NCBI GenBank assembly: GCA_037965595.1
Contig: CP150183.1
Location: 2,666,001 to 2,730,000 of the forward strand
From: Alkalihalobacillus sp. FSL W8-0930
GTDB taxonomy: Bacteria > Bacillota > Bacilli > Bacillales > Bacillaceae_D
Length of the DNA: 64,000 nucleotides
Direction: 5' to 3'
Shown here: positions 8,453-17,675 of the stretch, in pieces
How the letters are laid out: every line of letters begins with the position of its first letter
How positions within the stretch are numbered: the stretch's first letter is position 1
Notes under the pieces: generated by a model
What the model was told of the DNA's origin: nothing
Database searches by the model: none
Seen by the model: the letters and a program-made list of their open reading frames with translations, nothing else
Position numbers and translations under genes: made by a program

Positions 8453-10180
8453 TTATCGTTTCAATCGTTCTGATTTCGCTGTTTGTAAATACGTCTGTAG
8501 ACGCTCAAACGACCATGTATTTAAAATGGCATCCATTGGGATACCAGCTTTTCTAGCTACTCCAACACCATATTTCATAAATGACAAACGATCAAGATGA
8601 TGCGCGTCCGTATTAATAGCAATTGGTACACCATGCTCGTAGGCGAGTCGCACCCAATGTGCAGATAAATCGAGTCGTTCTGGACTCGCATTAAGCTCCA
8701 AGGCCGTTCCGCTTTCAGCAGCCCACTTAATTAATGCAGGCACATCCACAGCATAGCCTTCTCGTCTCTCAATGATTCGACCAGTTGGATGAGCAATCAA
8801 ATCAACATGAGGGTTAAAAAGAGCGTTCTTTAAACGTTCCATAATGACTTCTTCTTTTTGGGAAAAAGAAGAATGAATTGATGCGATGACAAAATCAATT
8901 TCTTCTAGTACATCATCTTCATAATCGAGTGAACCATCAGGTAAAATATCCATTTCAATTCCCGTGAAAATGTGGATATCCGATTCTTTGCGTAAAGTAC
9001 GGATTTCCTCATGTTGGTTCTTAAGCCTCTCAACCGATAGTCCGTTTGCCACCTGCAGAAATTTCGAATGATCGGTGATGGCAAGATGTGTATACCCACG
9101 GTCTTTAGCGCCTTGAACCATTTCTTTTATTGAATGGGCGCCGTCACTCCATACTGTGTGCATATGAAGGTCTGACTTGATATGAGACTCTGATACATAG
9201 TCCTTATCTGATTGGCTTACAAGCTCATCGCGTCCTAACCGCGCCTCAGGAGGTACGTAGGCCAATCCAAAATGCCCATAAAACGCCTCTTCATCTTTAA
9301 ACGTTGTTGTTTCACCTGTTTCCTTATCTAGTACACCATACTCACTTATTTGTTCTCCACGTTCTTTAGCAAGTTGTCTTAGCTTCACATTGTGCTCTTT
9401 TGAACCCGTGAAATGTAATAGGGCTGAAGCAAATTCAACGTCTTCTACCAACCTGAAATCGACACCAATGACAAATTCCTCGATTGCGATTTCAATGGAC
9501 ACCTTTGTTTCACCTGCTCCAATGACTTGCTGGATCCCATCCATAGCGAGTAATTGCTCAACCACTTTCTCGCGATCATCTGTTGAAAGGATGAAGTCGA
9601 TATCCTTCACCGTCTCTTCCATTCTTCTTAAGCTACCAGCGAGTTCATAACGAATGATACCATCCATTTGCTGCAGTTTATCCAACAAAAACGTTGCGGC
9701 TTTGAGTGCGATGGCGATCCCTACTCGTTCAGGACGGGTTTGAAACGCTTCTATCGATTTTAGTATTTTCTCTTCTGTTTTCGCACCAAACCCTGCCATG
9801 CCACGTAGTTTCTCCTCCAGACAGGCTTGTCTAAGCGATTCCATATCTGTAATCCCTAATTCCTGATAAAGTTTACCAACCTTTTTCCCACCAACTCCAG
9901 GTAACTTTAGAAGAGGTAGTAATCCACTTGGAATGGATGCTTGTAACTCTTCAAGCAAGCTTGAATGACCTGTCTCTTTTAATTCCTCAATAACAGAGGC
10001 TGTTCCTTTTCCAATTCCATCAATCTTCTCTGGTTTTTCAATCTCTTCTAAGGTCCAGGCAACGGATTCGAGTGCCTTCGCTGCTTTTCTGTAAGCAGAA
10101 ATCTTAAAGGTATTCTCACCTTTGATCTCTAGATGAATCGCAATGGATTCGAGTACTTGAATCACTTTCTTTTTGTCCAT
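8453..10180 (-). CDS. polX: DNA polymerase X with PHP domain
   Basis: Family X DNA polymerase/3'-5' exonuclease of base-excision repair, 575 residues. The N-terminus has helix-hairpin-helix motifs ([17 protein letters not shown] and [17 protein letters not shown]), followed by the nucleotidyltransferase core with the aspartates of [10 protein letters not shown] and the later [16 protein letters not shown]. The C-terminal third, from about residue 338, is a PHP phosphoesterase domain: [11 protein letters not shown], then [39 protein letters not shown] and NTDAHHL supply the metal ligands. This domain is the exonuclease in the B. subtilis enzyme. The start follows GGAG at seven bases. It is 17 nt upstream of mutS2 and almost certainly cotranscribed with it. 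Confidence 0.96.
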   Translation of the reverse strand: MDKKKVIQVLESIAIHLEIKGENTFKISAYRKAAKALESVAWTLEEIEKPEKIDGIGKGTASVIEELKETGHSSLLEELQASIPSGLLPLLKLPGVGGKKVGKLYQELGITDMESLRQACLEEKLRGMAGFGAKTEEKILKSIEAFQTRPERVGIAIALKAATFLLDKLQQMDGIIRYELAGSLRRMEETVKDIDFILSTDDREKVVEQLLAMDGIQQVIGAGETKVSIEIAIEEFVIGVDFRLVEDVEFASALLHFTGSKEHNVKLRQLAKERGEQISEYGVLDKETGETTTFKDEEAFYGHFGLAYVPPEARLGRDELVSQSDKDYVSESHIKSDLHMHTVWSDGAHSIKEMVQGAKDRGYTHLAITDHSKFLQVANGLSVERLKNQHEEIRTLRKESDIHIFTGIEMDILPDGSLDYEDDVLEEIDFVIASIHSSFSQKEEVIMERLKNALFNPHVDLIAHPTGRIIERREGYAVDVPALIKWAAESGTALELNASPERLDLSAHWVRLAYEHGVPIAINTDAHHLDRLSFMKYGVGVARKAGIPMDAILNTWSFERLQTYLQTAKSERLKR

Positions 10181-10219
10181 ATCTCTACTCCAATCCTTAT
10201 GATGGTCTTAATTAAAGGT

Positions 10220-10253
10220 AAAAAAGGCAGACTCACTTGAGCCAGCCTTTTTT
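10220..10253. terminator. Bidirectional terminator hairpin between the cvpA-family gene and polX
   Basis: Arms AAAAAAGGC (10220-10228) and GCCTTTTTT (10245-10253) with extra internal pairing (TGAG with CTCA). A and T runs flank both sides. It separates the cvpA-family gene from polX, so polX-mutS2 may have their own promoter or depend on read-through. Confidence 0.7.
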
Positions 10254-10259
10254 AACCTC

Positions 10260-10805
10260 CTAAAAATCTTGACTGATCCATAGGTCCTTGATCCAATCAG
10301 ATAAAAATGGTGTGTGATTCAACATAAATTGCGCAACAATTGAATCTTGCATAAATCCTTGAACAACATCAATTTGCAGAACAGCAGCTACATATAACAG
10401 CACAAAGACAATTAAGTATGTTTCAACGATACAAAGGATGCCTCCAAGCAGCTTATTAATCGTACGTAATATAGGTAGATGAGCAACAAAATCGAGCATG
10501 GTTCCTACAATGTGTAATATGATACGTGTCGCAAAGAACAAGATCGCAAAAGCAATAGCGCGATAATACACATCTTCTGTATTAAATGCTTGAATCAGCA
10601 TTCCTCCGATGCCATCGCCGTCAAATTCAGGGAAGGGAATGATCAACCTGAACTGAATGTTATCAGCTAAGTTACCTGAATACCTATACGCAACATATAA
10701 CGATATAATAAAACCTGTTAAGTGGATGAGTTGAAGAATAAATCCTCTTCTTCTCCCTACAAAAAAGCTAAATACTAGCATCAGTAAAATAATGATACTT
10801 AACAT
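10260..10805 (-). CDS. yshB: CvpA family membrane protein (YshB-like)
   Basis: A 181-residue membrane protein with four hydrophobic segments: residues 1-15, about 25-45, 80-105 and 125-150. The family pattern is an N-terminal MLSIIILLMLVFSFFVGRRRGF (short helix followed by an Arg-Gly turn), then a second helix and a conserved glycine-rich segment NKLLGGILCIVETYLIV. Related proteins in enterobacteria are named for colicin V production and influence membrane stress tolerance; in B. subtilis the role of YshB is not known. It sits immediately downstream of zapA (21 nt), an arrangement kept from B. subtilis. Confidence 0.85.
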   Translation of the reverse strand: MLSIIILLMLVFSFFVGRRRGFILQLIHLTGFIISLYVAYRYSGNLADNIQFRLIIPFPEFDGDGIGGMLIQAFNTEDVYYRAIAFAILFFATRIILHIVGTMLDFVAHLPILRTINKLLGGILCIVETYLIVFVLLYVAAVLQIDVVQGFMQDSIVAQFMLNHTPFLSDWIKDLWISQDF

Positions 10806-10826
10806 GATTCTGACTCTCCTGTCTTG

Positions 10827-11087
10827 CTAAATTTCTTTATGGTCTTCATCTTTCATGGACAGTTGTTTTTCTAGTTTTTTATATTCGCTAACGGCATTAA
10901 CTGCGGTGAGCACGGCGAGGCGAGTTGTATCTAGATATGGATTTCTTCGTTTCATTTCTCTCATTTGTTTGTCAACAAAACGAACAACCTCTTTAACGTG
11001 AGCAGGCTCCTCTTGACCAACAATTGTATATTGCTGACCATAAATCGAGACTGTTGTTCGATGTTTTTTGTCATTTTGATCCGCCAC
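10827..11087 (-). CDS. zapA: Cell division protein ZapA
   Basis: FtsZ-ring stabiliser that cross-links FtsZ filaments. I place the start at GTG 11087, eight bases after GAGGGGG, giving 86 residues, close to the 85 of B. subtilis ZapA; a longer frame to 11189 exists but adds 34 unrelated residues. Visible features are the N-terminal beta hairpin RTTVSIYGQQYTIVGQEEPAHVKEV and the dimerising coiled-coil helix VDKQMREMKRR through VNAVSEYKKLEKQLS. The ZapA family is recognised by the YTI-G...HV..V.V..VD..M pattern. It leads into the cvpA-family gene as in B. subtilis, but the rnhC gene that normally precedes it is absent here. Confidence 0.9.
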   Translation of the reverse strand: MADQNDKKHRTTVSIYGQQYTIVGQEEPAHVKEVVRFVDKQMREMKRRNPYLDTTRLAVLTAVNAVSEYKKLEKQLSMKDEDHKEI

Positions 11088-11228
11088 CCCAAAAGCCCCC
11101 TCGTTCACCTTATTGTGCCAAGTCATTACATATAATCGACTTCGGCTCAATTTTGAGTCAAGAAAAACCCCTAGCTTATATGATAACACGAAGCATCAGT
11201 CTTTCAAACAAAACTCTTTTTCAAATGA

Positions 11229-11255
11229 AAAGAGGCCCTGTCATAGGACCTCTTT
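11229..11255 (-). terminator. Rho-independent terminator after pheT
   Basis: Minus-strand arms AAAGAGG and CCTCTTT enclose a 13-nt loop with internal CC/GG pairing and end in a short T run. It lies 5 nt beyond the pheT stop. Confidence 0.7.
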
Positions 11256-11260
11256 AGCAC

Positions 11261-13681
11261 TTATTGGCGCAGTGTTGCTCCTGCATCGGATTCTAGTTTT
11301 TGAAGAATGACCTGGTGAACTTCTTCCACTTCTGCATCTGTTAATGTTTTTTCCGGATCAAGATACGTGAGTGAGAACGCTAGAGATTTCTTACCCGTCT
11401 CTAAATGCTCTCCTTCGTAATGATCAAACAGTTGAACGGATGTCAGCAAGCTTCCACCTGCCCCTTTAATGATTTGCTCGATCTCAGCTGCCGTTTGATC
11501 TTGATTCACAACGAGTGCAATATCACGTCCAATCGATGGGAACCTCGGTAATGGCTTGTATTGAATTAGTGATACATCCGTTTGAAGTAATGCTTGTAAG
11601 TCTAATTCAAAGACATATGTTTCACGTAAATCTGAATCGCGTTGTACGGTTGGGTGAAGCTGTCCTAGATAGCCAACCACCTGATCATTCATGGTTACCT
11701 CAGCTGTACGGCCAGGGTGGAGGTGAGGACGCGTTGACGGTTTAAAGCTTATGGTCTCTTCAAGTCCTAGCTCTGCTACCAACCCTTCAATCATTCCCTT
11801 CACAACAAAGAAATCAACAACCTTTTTCTCGCCTTGCCAAGTATTTTCCTGCCAAATGCCTGTTAGCGCACCAGCTACATATTCATGCTCGGATGGTTGT
11901 GTTGTTAATGTTTCTTCGTTTGAACGGAAGATGGAGCCGATCTCGTATACGTGCATGTTCGCATTCTTGCGGTTTACATTATAAGACAACACATCATAAA
12001 GATGAGGCAGTAAGCTTGTTCTCATCGTACTGCGTTCTTCACTCATAGGCATAGATAACTGGATCAATGTTTGATCCTCACGTTTGTACGCATTCGCTTT
12101 AGCTGGGCTTGTTAATGAATACGTCAGAACCTGACTTAGGCCAACACCTTCAAAGTAACTAGCGACGCGACGTCTTTTTGCCTGAAACGGTGTGAGCGAG
12201 CCTTGAGATGTAGTTCCCTCTGGAAGCGTTGCTGGAATGTTATCATAGCCATATATTCTTGCTACTTCCTCGTACAAATCCTCTTGAATTTGCAAGTCAG
12301 GACGGCGCATAGGTGCAGTCACGATGAACCCTTCATCTGTTTGTTCAAATTGGAAGGAAAGCTGCTTGATGATCGCTGCTGTTTCCTCGCTTGTTAAGTC
12401 CATACCAAGTCGTTGGTTCATTTTTGTTAGATTCAGCTCAATTTTAGGCTCTGTTATTGTGCGTGCATCAGCAATCGCTGCGTCTGAAAGAATAGAACCT
12501 GCTGCAAGCTCATGAATAAGCTTTGCGGCTCGTTTGGCTGCATGCGGTGTACGCTCAGGATTCACGCCCTTTTCAAAACGCGCGCTAGAATCACTGCGAA
12601 CACCTGCTACGCGTGACGATTGGCGTATCAATGAAGAATGGAAAACGGCTGCTTCAAGTAATACAGTCGTTGTTGTCTCATCTACTTCAGTGCTTTTACC
12701 ACCCATTACCCCTGCTAAAGCAATTGGATCTTCTCCATCAGTAATTACCAGATTTTCACCTGTTAACGAACGTGTTTGCCCATCTAATGTGACAAGTTCT
12801 TCGCCATCATTCGCACGGCGAACAAGGATTTGCTTTGAACTTACTTTATCGTAATCAAATGCGTGTAATGGCTGACCATATTCAAGGAGAACATAATTCG
12901 TTACATCCACTACATTGTTAATTGGACGAATTCCAGCTGCCATTAATCGGTTCTGAAGCCAAAGTGGTGAAGCTCCAACCTTAACATCCTTGATGACAAC
13001 CGCTTCGTAATAGCTTGTTTCTTCTTTGTTTTCTACTTCAACAGAGATGAGTTCACTTGCGCTCGCAGCATCTTCCTCTACATTCTCCTCTGGAAGTGTC
13101 ACGTCTTTTCCGTAAAGAGCTGCTACTTCGTAAGCAACACCAAGCATATTCAAGCAATCAGAACGGTTCGGAGTTAAGTCTAACTCAAGCACTTCGTCTG
13201 ACAGGTTTAACGCATCAAGGGCATCCGTTCCAGGAGCAATGGCTTCAGAAAACACATAAATGCCTTCTGCTACATCCTTCGCAATGACGTTTGAATCGAT
13301 TCCAAGCTCTTGAAGAGAACAAATCATTCCTTGAGATAATTCTCCGCGTAATTTTGCTTTTTTGATTTTCATGTCACCTGGAAGTCGTGCTCCAACTTTT
13401 GCGACAACAACCGTTTGACCTTCAGCGATGTTTGCAGCTCCACAAATAATTTGAACAGGCTCTTCCTCGCCAATATCGACCTGACAGATCGATAATTTAT
13501 CTGCATCCGGGTGCTGCGTACATGATTTAACATATCCTACAACAACGGAGGAAGCACCTTGATTTAAGCTATGAACAAAATCAATTTCTACTCCACCACG
13601 TGTCATTTTTTCAGCAATGTCTGCTGCCGTTACATCATTCACATCTACATATTGTTTTAACCAGTTATATGAAACAAGCAT
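11261..13681 (-). CDS. pheT: Phenylalanyl-tRNA synthetase beta subunit
   Basis: The 806-residue beta chain of the alpha2-beta2 enzyme that charges tRNA-Phe. Domain order is clear: EMAP/tRNA-binding domain at residues 40-155 (VGYVKSCTQHPDADKLSICQVDIGEE), B1 and the B3/B4 editing domain around residues 210-400 (NVVDVTNYVLLEYGQPLHAFD, RRANDGEELVTLDGQ), B5 domain about 405-475, the catalytic-like fold, and the C-terminal ferredoxin-like anticodon-binding domain (YKPLPRFPSIGRDIALVV). The B3/B4 domain clears mischarged tyrosine. It begins 18 nt after pheS and depends on the T-box upstream of that gene. Confidence 0.97.
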   Translation of the reverse strand: MLVSYNWLKQYVDVNDVTAADIAEKMTRGGVEIDFVHSLNQGASSVVVGYVKSCTQHPDADKLSICQVDIGEEEPVQIICGAANIAEGQTVVVAKVGARLPGDMKIKKAKLRGELSQGMICSLQELGIDSNVIAKDVAEGIYVFSEAIAPGTDALDALNLSDEVLELDLTPNRSDCLNMLGVAYEVAALYGKDVTLPEENVEEDAASASELISVEVENKEETSYYEAVVIKDVKVGASPLWLQNRLMAAGIRPINNVVDVTNYVLLEYGQPLHAFDYDKVSSKQILVRRANDGEELVTLDGQTRSLTGENLVITDGEDPIALAGVMGGKSTEVDETTTTVLLEAAVFHSSLIRQSSRVAGVRSDSSARFEKGVNPERTPHAAKRAAKLIHELAAGSILSDAAIADARTITEPKIELNLTKMNQRLGMDLTSEETAAIIKQLSFQFEQTDEGFIVTAPMRRPDLQIQEDLYEEVARIYGYDNIPATLPEGTTSQGSLTPFQAKRRRVASYFEGVGLSQVLTYSLTSPAKANAYKREDQTLIQLSMPMSEERSTMRTSLLPHLYDVLSYNVNRKNANMHVYEIGSIFRSNEETLTTQPSEHEYVAGALTGIWQENTWQGEKKVVDFFVVKGMIEGLVAELGLEETISFKPSTRPHLHPGRTAEVTMNDQVVGYLGQLHPTVQRDSDLRETYVFELDLQALLQTDVSLIQYKPLPRFPSIGRDIALVVNQDQTAAEIEQIIKGAGGSLLTSVQLFDHYEGEHLETGKKSLAFSLTYLDPEKTLTDAEVEEVHQVILQKLESDAGATLRQ

Positions 13682-13699
13682 TATTTATTCTCCCCTTCC

Positions 13700-14734
13700 T
13701 TAAACCCTTTTGAACTGTGCAAGAAAACGTTTGTCGTTTGTATAGAAATGACGGATATCATCAATGCCGTATTTAAGCATAGCAAGTCTCTCTACACCCA
13801 TTCCAAAAGCAAACCCACTGTATTCGTTTGGATCAAACCCGCTCATTTCTAACACTTTTGGATGGACCATTCCTGCTCCAAGTACTTCAATCCAGCCTGA
13901 CTGTTTACATACTCGACATCCTTTTCCTCCACATAATGCACATGTTACATCTACCTCAACAGATGGTTCTGTAAATGGGAAGAAGCTTGGACGAAGTCGG
14001 ATTTCACGATTTTCTCCAAAGAACCGTTTAACAAACGAATCAAGAACACCTCTTAGGTCACTCATGCGTACGTTATGATCAATGTAAAGACCTTCAATTT
14101 GCATAAATTGATGGGAATGAGTCGCATCATCATTGTCACGTCTGAATACTCGACCTGGACAAATAACTTTAACCGGACCTACCCCACCATGTTCTTCCAT
14201 CGTTCTTGCCTGTACGGGTGATGTTTGCGTACGAAGCAACAGCTCTTCTGTGAAATAAAAGGAATCCTGCATATCACGCGCTGGATGATCCTTTGGTAAG
14301 TTTAATGCTTCAAAATTGTAGTAGTCTGTCTCTACCTCTGGACCCTCTGCTACTGAAAAACCAAGTCCAATAAAGATATCCTCTACTTCTTCAACAACGG
14401 CTTGAAGAGGATGCTTTGTTCCCTTTTCAATAGGTCGTCCAGGCATGGTGACATCAAGCTTTTGTTCTTCCAGCTGCTTTGCTACTCGAATGTCTTCAAG
14501 TGCCTGTTCCTTTTCATCTAGCTTAGATTTAATTTCATCTCGTACTTCGTTAGCCATTTGCCCAACTTTTGGTCGTTCTTCAGCAGATAGCTTTCCCATA
14601 CCACGCAAAACTTCCGTGATTGGTCCTTTTTTTCCTAAGTATGAAACACGAACCTCTTGTAGTGCTCGACCGTCCTCTGCTGCTTCGATCTTTCCAAGTG
14701 CCTCCTGAAGAAGCGCTTCTAATGTTTCCTTCAT
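13700..14734 (-). CDS. pheS: Phenylalanyl-tRNA synthetase alpha subunit
   Basis: Catalytic subunit of PheRS, 344 residues from the second ATG (14734), which is seven bases after GGAGG; the first ATG two codons earlier is too close to that site. The N-terminal coiled coil (residues 1-85) binds tRNA. The class II core has motif 2 in [19 protein letters not shown] and IEGLYID, a zinc-binding-like [17 protein letters not shown] insertion, and motif 3 [20 protein letters not shown]. The residue after the FAFG loop that limits side-chain size is the family standard. The gene is preceded by a complete T-box leader for tRNA-Phe sensing and is followed directly by pheT. Confidence 0.97.
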   Translation of the reverse strand: MKETLEALLQEALGKIEAAEDGRALQEVRVSYLGKKGPITEVLRGMGKLSAEERPKVGQMANEVRDEIKSKLDEKEQALEDIRVAKQLEEQKLDVTMPGRPIEKGTKHPLQAVVEEVEDIFIGLGFSVAEGPEVETDYYNFEALNLPKDHPARDMQDSFYFTEELLLRTQTSPVQARTMEEHGGVGPVKVICPGRVFRRDNDDATHSHQFMQIEGLYIDHNVRMSDLRGVLDSFVKRFFGENREIRLRPSFFPFTEPSVEVDVTCALCGGKGCRVCKQSGWIEVLGAGMVHPKVLEMSGFDPNEYSGFAFGMGVERLAMLKYGIDDIRHFYTNDKRFLAQFKRV

Positions 14735-14754
14735 GTTCATTCCTCCTGCTTGAT

Positions 14755-15025
14755 AAAATAAAAAAAGAGCCTCTCTCCCAAAAAGGGACGAAAGACTCGC
14801 GGTACCACCCTAGTTTAAAAAACAGATGTCGCCATCTATTTTAAACGCTCTAACGGATAACGGCTTAAAGCCGGAAACATTTTCGCTACTCGCGCGCTAA
14901 TGTCTGCTCCAGAGTGAATTCAACCTCTCCATTTCCTTAAGATGCTCGCAGCATACACATCTTTCTCTGAAAGGTGGTAAGGGGTTTACTATGTTCCTTC
15001 TTCGCATTTTTCATGTATGAATCTG
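14755..15025 (-). ncRNA. T-box leader of pheST
   Basis: Contains the invariant T-box sequence AGGGTGGTACCGCG (14798-14811 read on the minus strand), followed by a hairpin ending in seven T residues (to about 14759), which is the terminator. Upstream are paired segments of stem I with the GAGAAAG element. A candidate specifier codon UUC lies at 14918-14916 in the context GAATTCACTCTGGAGC. Uncharged tRNA-Phe would stabilise the antiterminator and allow pheST transcription. Confidence 0.93.
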
Positions 15026-15031
15026 TTATTC

Positions 15032-15060
15032 ATTATAATAAATTCGCTTCTTAATCGCAA
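15032..15060 (-). promoter_or_regulatory. Sigma-A promoter of pheST
   Basis: On the minus strand TTGCGA (15060-15055), a 17-bp spacer, and a perfect TATAAT (15037-15032). Transcription would begin about 15025, directly ahead of the T-box leader. Confidence 0.75.
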
Positions 15061-15079
15061 CACCAACAGAGAAAATGCA

Positions 15080-15844
15080 TTACGTTCTTAAATGATAAAG
15101 TAAAATACCGGCCGCAATCGCTACATTTAAGGACTCCGCCTTCCCATGAATCGGAATATATAGGTTCTGATCTGTTTTGTTTAACAGATCCGGCTGAACT
15201 CCTTCTCCTTCGTTCCCTAAGATCAACGCAAAGCTCTCCGTTGGTTGAACCTCTGTATAAATGGAGGCATCTTGAAGGGATGTGCCAAAAACAGGAACTC
15301 CTGCTTGTTTAAACGCATCTATCCAGTCAGCAAGTTCATCTTTTATTACAGGGATATGGAATATGGAGCCCTGAGAAGACCTTAAAACCTTACTGTTATA
15401 CAAATCCACCGACCCTTTTTCAACGATGACGCCATCTACTCCAACAGCGTCGGCTGTTCGGATTAATGTACCGATGTTCCCAGGATCCTGAACGCGATCA
15501 ATTAATAAATACCGTCCTGGCTCAGCTGACAATTCCTGCTGAACTGGTATTGTACATACGGCAATAATGCCTTGTGGGGAATCCGTTTCACTTAATTCCT
15601 TTAAGACGCTGTCATTTGTTAGAATTATGGTTCTGTCGTCTACATTCCAGCTAGTAGGAATGACCTCTTCATTCGTCACAAGAACAGCAACCATTTCAAT
15701 TCCCGCACGTAATGATTCCTCCACTAAATGAAAGCCCTCAATTAGAAATTGATTTGCTTTTTCTCTGCCTCTTTTTTTATGTAGTTTTTTCCATTGTTTA
15801 ATTTGTTCATTCTTACTTGAATCAATTTGTTTCATCTCATTCAC
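15080..15844 (-). CDS. ysgA: SpoU-family tRNA/rRNA methyltransferase (YsgA-like)
   Basis: A 254-residue 2'-O-ribose methyltransferase of the SPOUT superfamily. An N-terminal L30e-like substrate-binding domain (residues 1-95, KRGREKANQFLIEGFHLVEE) precedes the trefoil-knot methyltransferase domain. The three SpoU motifs are visible: motif 1 DRVQDPGNIGTLIRTADA, motif 2 ALILGNEGEGV and motif 3 IPIHGKAESLNVAIAAGILLY. The conserved N of motif 1, E of motif 2 and N of motif 3 bind SAM. The exact target nucleotide (23S rRNA is likely) cannot be read from sequence. It lies between sspI and pheS in opposite orientation to sspI, as in B. subtilis. Confidence 0.9.
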   Translation of the reverse strand: MNEMKQIDSSKNEQIKQWKKLHKKRGREKANQFLIEGFHLVEESLRAGIEMVAVLVTNEEVIPTSWNVDDRTIILTNDSVLKELSETDSPQGIIAVCTIPVQQELSAEPGRYLLIDRVQDPGNIGTLIRTADAVGVDGVIVEKGSVDLYNSKVLRSSQGSIFHIPVIKDELADWIDAFKQAGVPVFGTSLQDASIYTEVQPTESFALILGNEGEGVQPDLLNKTDQNLYIPIHGKAESLNVAIAAGILLYHLRT

Positions 15845-15879
15845 CTTTCCACTTCATCATCCATCTACATCTTTCCTCA

Positions 15880-15908
15880 GCATATTCTACTTTAAACAAG
15901 CCATACTA
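15880..15908 (+). promoter_or_regulatory. Sigma-G promoter of sspI
   Basis: GCATA (15880-15884) and CATACTA (15902-15908) separated by 17 bp match the forespore sigma-G pattern GHATR-N17/18-CATNHTA at every defined position. It lies 40 nt upstream of the sspI start, where expression in the forespore is expected. Confidence 0.8.
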
Positions 15909-15947
15909 CATTGTATACAGATTTTCATTAAAAAAGGAGAGATTTAT

Positions 15948-16154
15948 ATGGGTTTTAACCTACGCGGCGCAATTATGGCCAACATTCATGGACATAGTGA
16001 ACAAGAAGTAGAGGCAACGATCGTTGATGCCATTCAAAATGGTGAAGAGAAAATGCTACCAGGACTAGGCGTGATGTTTGAAGTGTATTGGAAGGAAGCA
16101 AACGAGGAACAAAAAAATGAAATTTGCGATATGATTAGTAAAGGATTGCAATAA
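15948..16154 (+). CDS. sspI: Small acid-soluble spore protein SspI
   Basis: A 68-residue minor small acid-soluble protein of the spore core. The sequence MGFNLRGAIMANIHGHSE, then EQEVEATIVDAIQNGEEK and LPGLGVMFEVYWKEA are the conserved blocks of the SspI family, and the length is typical. It is made only in the forespore and is needed for normal outgrowth in B. subtilis. A perfect sigma-G promoter lies upstream and the ribosome-binding site AAAAAAGGAGAG is close to the start. It is one of the few plus-strand genes. A family-A hairpin 40 nt downstream may serve as its terminator. Confidence 0.95.
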   Translation: MGFNLRGAIMANIHGHSEQEVEATIVDAIQNGEEKMLPGLGVMFEVYWKEANEEQKNEICDMISKGLQ

Positions 16155-16193
16155 AGATAAAAAAGCTTGAAGATAACTAATAATTAATTAAAA

Positions 16194-16230
16194 AATGGCG
16201 AATGATTCTGTAATCGAATCATTCGCCATT
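16194..16230. repeat. Family-A hairpin, copy 2
   Basis: Arms AATGGCGAATGATTC (16194-16208) and exact complement (16216-16230), loop 7 nt, identical arms to copy 1. It sits between the convergent genes sspI and the M42 peptidase and could terminate both. Confidence 0.85.
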
Positions 16231-16390
16231 CGTGGTTTTATTAAACTAGCGGAAGGAGAACCCGAGACTCCTACGGAACAGAACGCGGTGAAGACACTGT
16301 AGCGGCGCTTTTTCCGCGCAAGGGGCTGAGGCCGTTCCCGGCGGGTGCGAGGGATTCTCCTGCAGCGGATTTGCTGCTATGTTCGTGTTT
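16231..16390 (+). repeat. Family-B repeat body, copy 2
   Basis: Directly adjacent to hairpin copy 2. Contains GAGACTCCTACGGAACAGAA, GCGGTGAAGACACTGTAGCGG, GGGGCTGAGGCCGTTCCCGG and ends GCTATGTTCGTGTTT, in the same order as in the copy at 5324-5484. No coding potential. Confidence 0.85.
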
Positions 16391-16417
16391 AAATCATGTC
16401 CCATTCTCTTCTTTTTA

Positions 16418-17500
16418 TTATGAATACGTAATGGTTTTCACGGTTTCTGTATCAAGCTTTTTAATTACTTCCACGATTAGCTTCACTGCATTCTCATAGT
16501 CATCGCGGTGCAGAATGGCTGCATGTGTATGAATGTAACGAGTGGCAACCGTAATGGAAAGAGACGGAACCCCATTTGCAGTAAGATGAATCGCACCTGA
16601 GTCTGTTCCTCCGCCTGCCATTGATTCGAATTGATAAGGAATATTGTGCTCATCCGCTGTTTTTACAACAAAGTCACGTAGTCCCTTATGCGCAATCATT
16701 GACGCATCGTATAACACAATCTGAGGCCCATTTCCCATTTTTGCAAGGGCTTCGTTTTCTGTAATCCCCGGAGTATCTCCGGCAATTCCCACGTCAACCC
16801 CAAAGCCGATATCTGGCTGGATAAGTGCAGCTGATGTTTTTGCCCCTCTTAAACCAACCTCTTCTTGAACGGTCCCTACTCCGTAAACCGTATTCGGATG
16901 ATCCACGTCTTTAAGCAGTCTTAATACATCGATCGCGATGGCACAGCCGATACGGTTATCCCATGCTTTCGCCATAAGTAACTTCTCGTTTTTCATGACG
17001 GTGAATTCACACACTGGTACAATCGCATCACCAGGACGCACACCAAATTCCTCTGCTTGTTCTTTGCTCTCCGCTCCGATATCAATAAACATATCCTTGA
17101 TCTCGACCGGTTTCTTTCTCGCTTCTGGAGTTAAAATGTGCGGCGGCTTTGAACCGATAATACCTGGCACTTCACCATGTTCGGTTACAACCGTTACTCG
17201 TTGAGCCAGCATCACCTGTCCCCACCAGCCTCCTACTGTTTGAAACCGAAGAAACCCTTTACTATCAATAGATGTAACCATAAAGCCGATTTCATCTAAG
17301 TGACCTGCAACCATAATTTTTGGTCCTTTTTGTGAGCCAGTTTTCTTAGCAACCAAGCTTCCAAGTCTGTCCGTATACACGTCATCTGCATAGGGAGCGA
17401 TATATGTATTCATGACCTTCCGAGCTTCTGCTTCAAAACCAGATATTCCTTTTGCATCCGTTAAATCCTTCAACATTTTAAGCTGTTTATCTTCTTGCAT
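16418..17500 (-). CDS. ysdC: M42 family metallo-aminopeptidase (YsdC-like)
   Basis: Zinc-type aminopeptidase, 360 residues, of the tetrahedral M42 family (glutamyl/deblocking aminopeptidases, once annotated as endoglucanase). Metal and catalytic residues are in place: [12 protein letters not shown] (His and catalytic Asp), [10 protein letters not shown] (bridging Asp), [12 protein letters not shown] (catalytic Glu and metal Glu), [12 protein letters not shown] (Asp), and the C-terminal [14 protein letters not shown] (His). The lid/oligomerisation insert occupies about residues 80-170. It degrades peptides in the cytoplasm. The start follows AAGGAGG. Its position next to ysdB matches B. subtilis ysdC; the exact substrate preference is not readable. 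Confidence 0.9.
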   Translation of the reverse strand: MQEDKQLKMLKDLTDAKGISGFEAEARKVMNTYIAPYADDVYTDRLGSLVAKKTGSQKGPKIMVAGHLDEIGFMVTSIDSKGFLRFQTVGGWWGQVMLAQRVTVVTEHGEVPGIIGSKPPHILTPEARKKPVEIKDMFIDIGAESKEQAEEFGVRPGDAIVPVCEFTVMKNEKLLMAKAWDNRIGCAIAIDVLRLLKDVDHPNTVYGVGTVQEEVGLRGAKTSAALIQPDIGFGVDVGIAGDTPGITENEALAKMGNGPQIVLYDASMIAHKGLRDFVVKTADEHNIPYQFESMAGGGTDSGAIHLTANGVPSLSITVATRYIHTHAAILHRDDYENAVKLIVEVIKKLDTETVKTITYS

Positions 17501-17587
17501 GCCATTGCCTCCTTAGACTGTTATTCACCCGAGGAAAAGTAGATTTCTCCTCTTTATAAAATTTATTTTATTTTTTTCTAAAAAAGG

Positions 17588-17613
17588 TGCAACCCTTTTC
17601 TCTTTCATTCGTA
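17588..17613 (+). promoter_or_regulatory. Sigma-W promoter of ysdB
   Basis: TGCAAC (17588-17593), exactly 16 bp, then CGTA (17610-17613). This matches the ECF sigma-W pattern TGAAAC-N16-CGTA with one mismatch. B. subtilis ysdB is a known sigma-W gene, so the arrangement is conserved. Confidence 0.75.
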
Positions 17614-17675
17614 TAGCATAGCATAAGACGAACGTAAATTCATAATTTCGATGAAGCCAAGGAGGCTCAGATCAC

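Noticed and set aside
11024-11310. Two plus-strand frames between zapA and pheT
   Set aside because: They overlap both gene ends and the terminator and have no ribosome-binding site.
14755-15025. tRNA-like gene near pheS
   Set aside because: The sequence is the T-box leader; it has the T-box core and terminator and no cloverleaf or CCA end.
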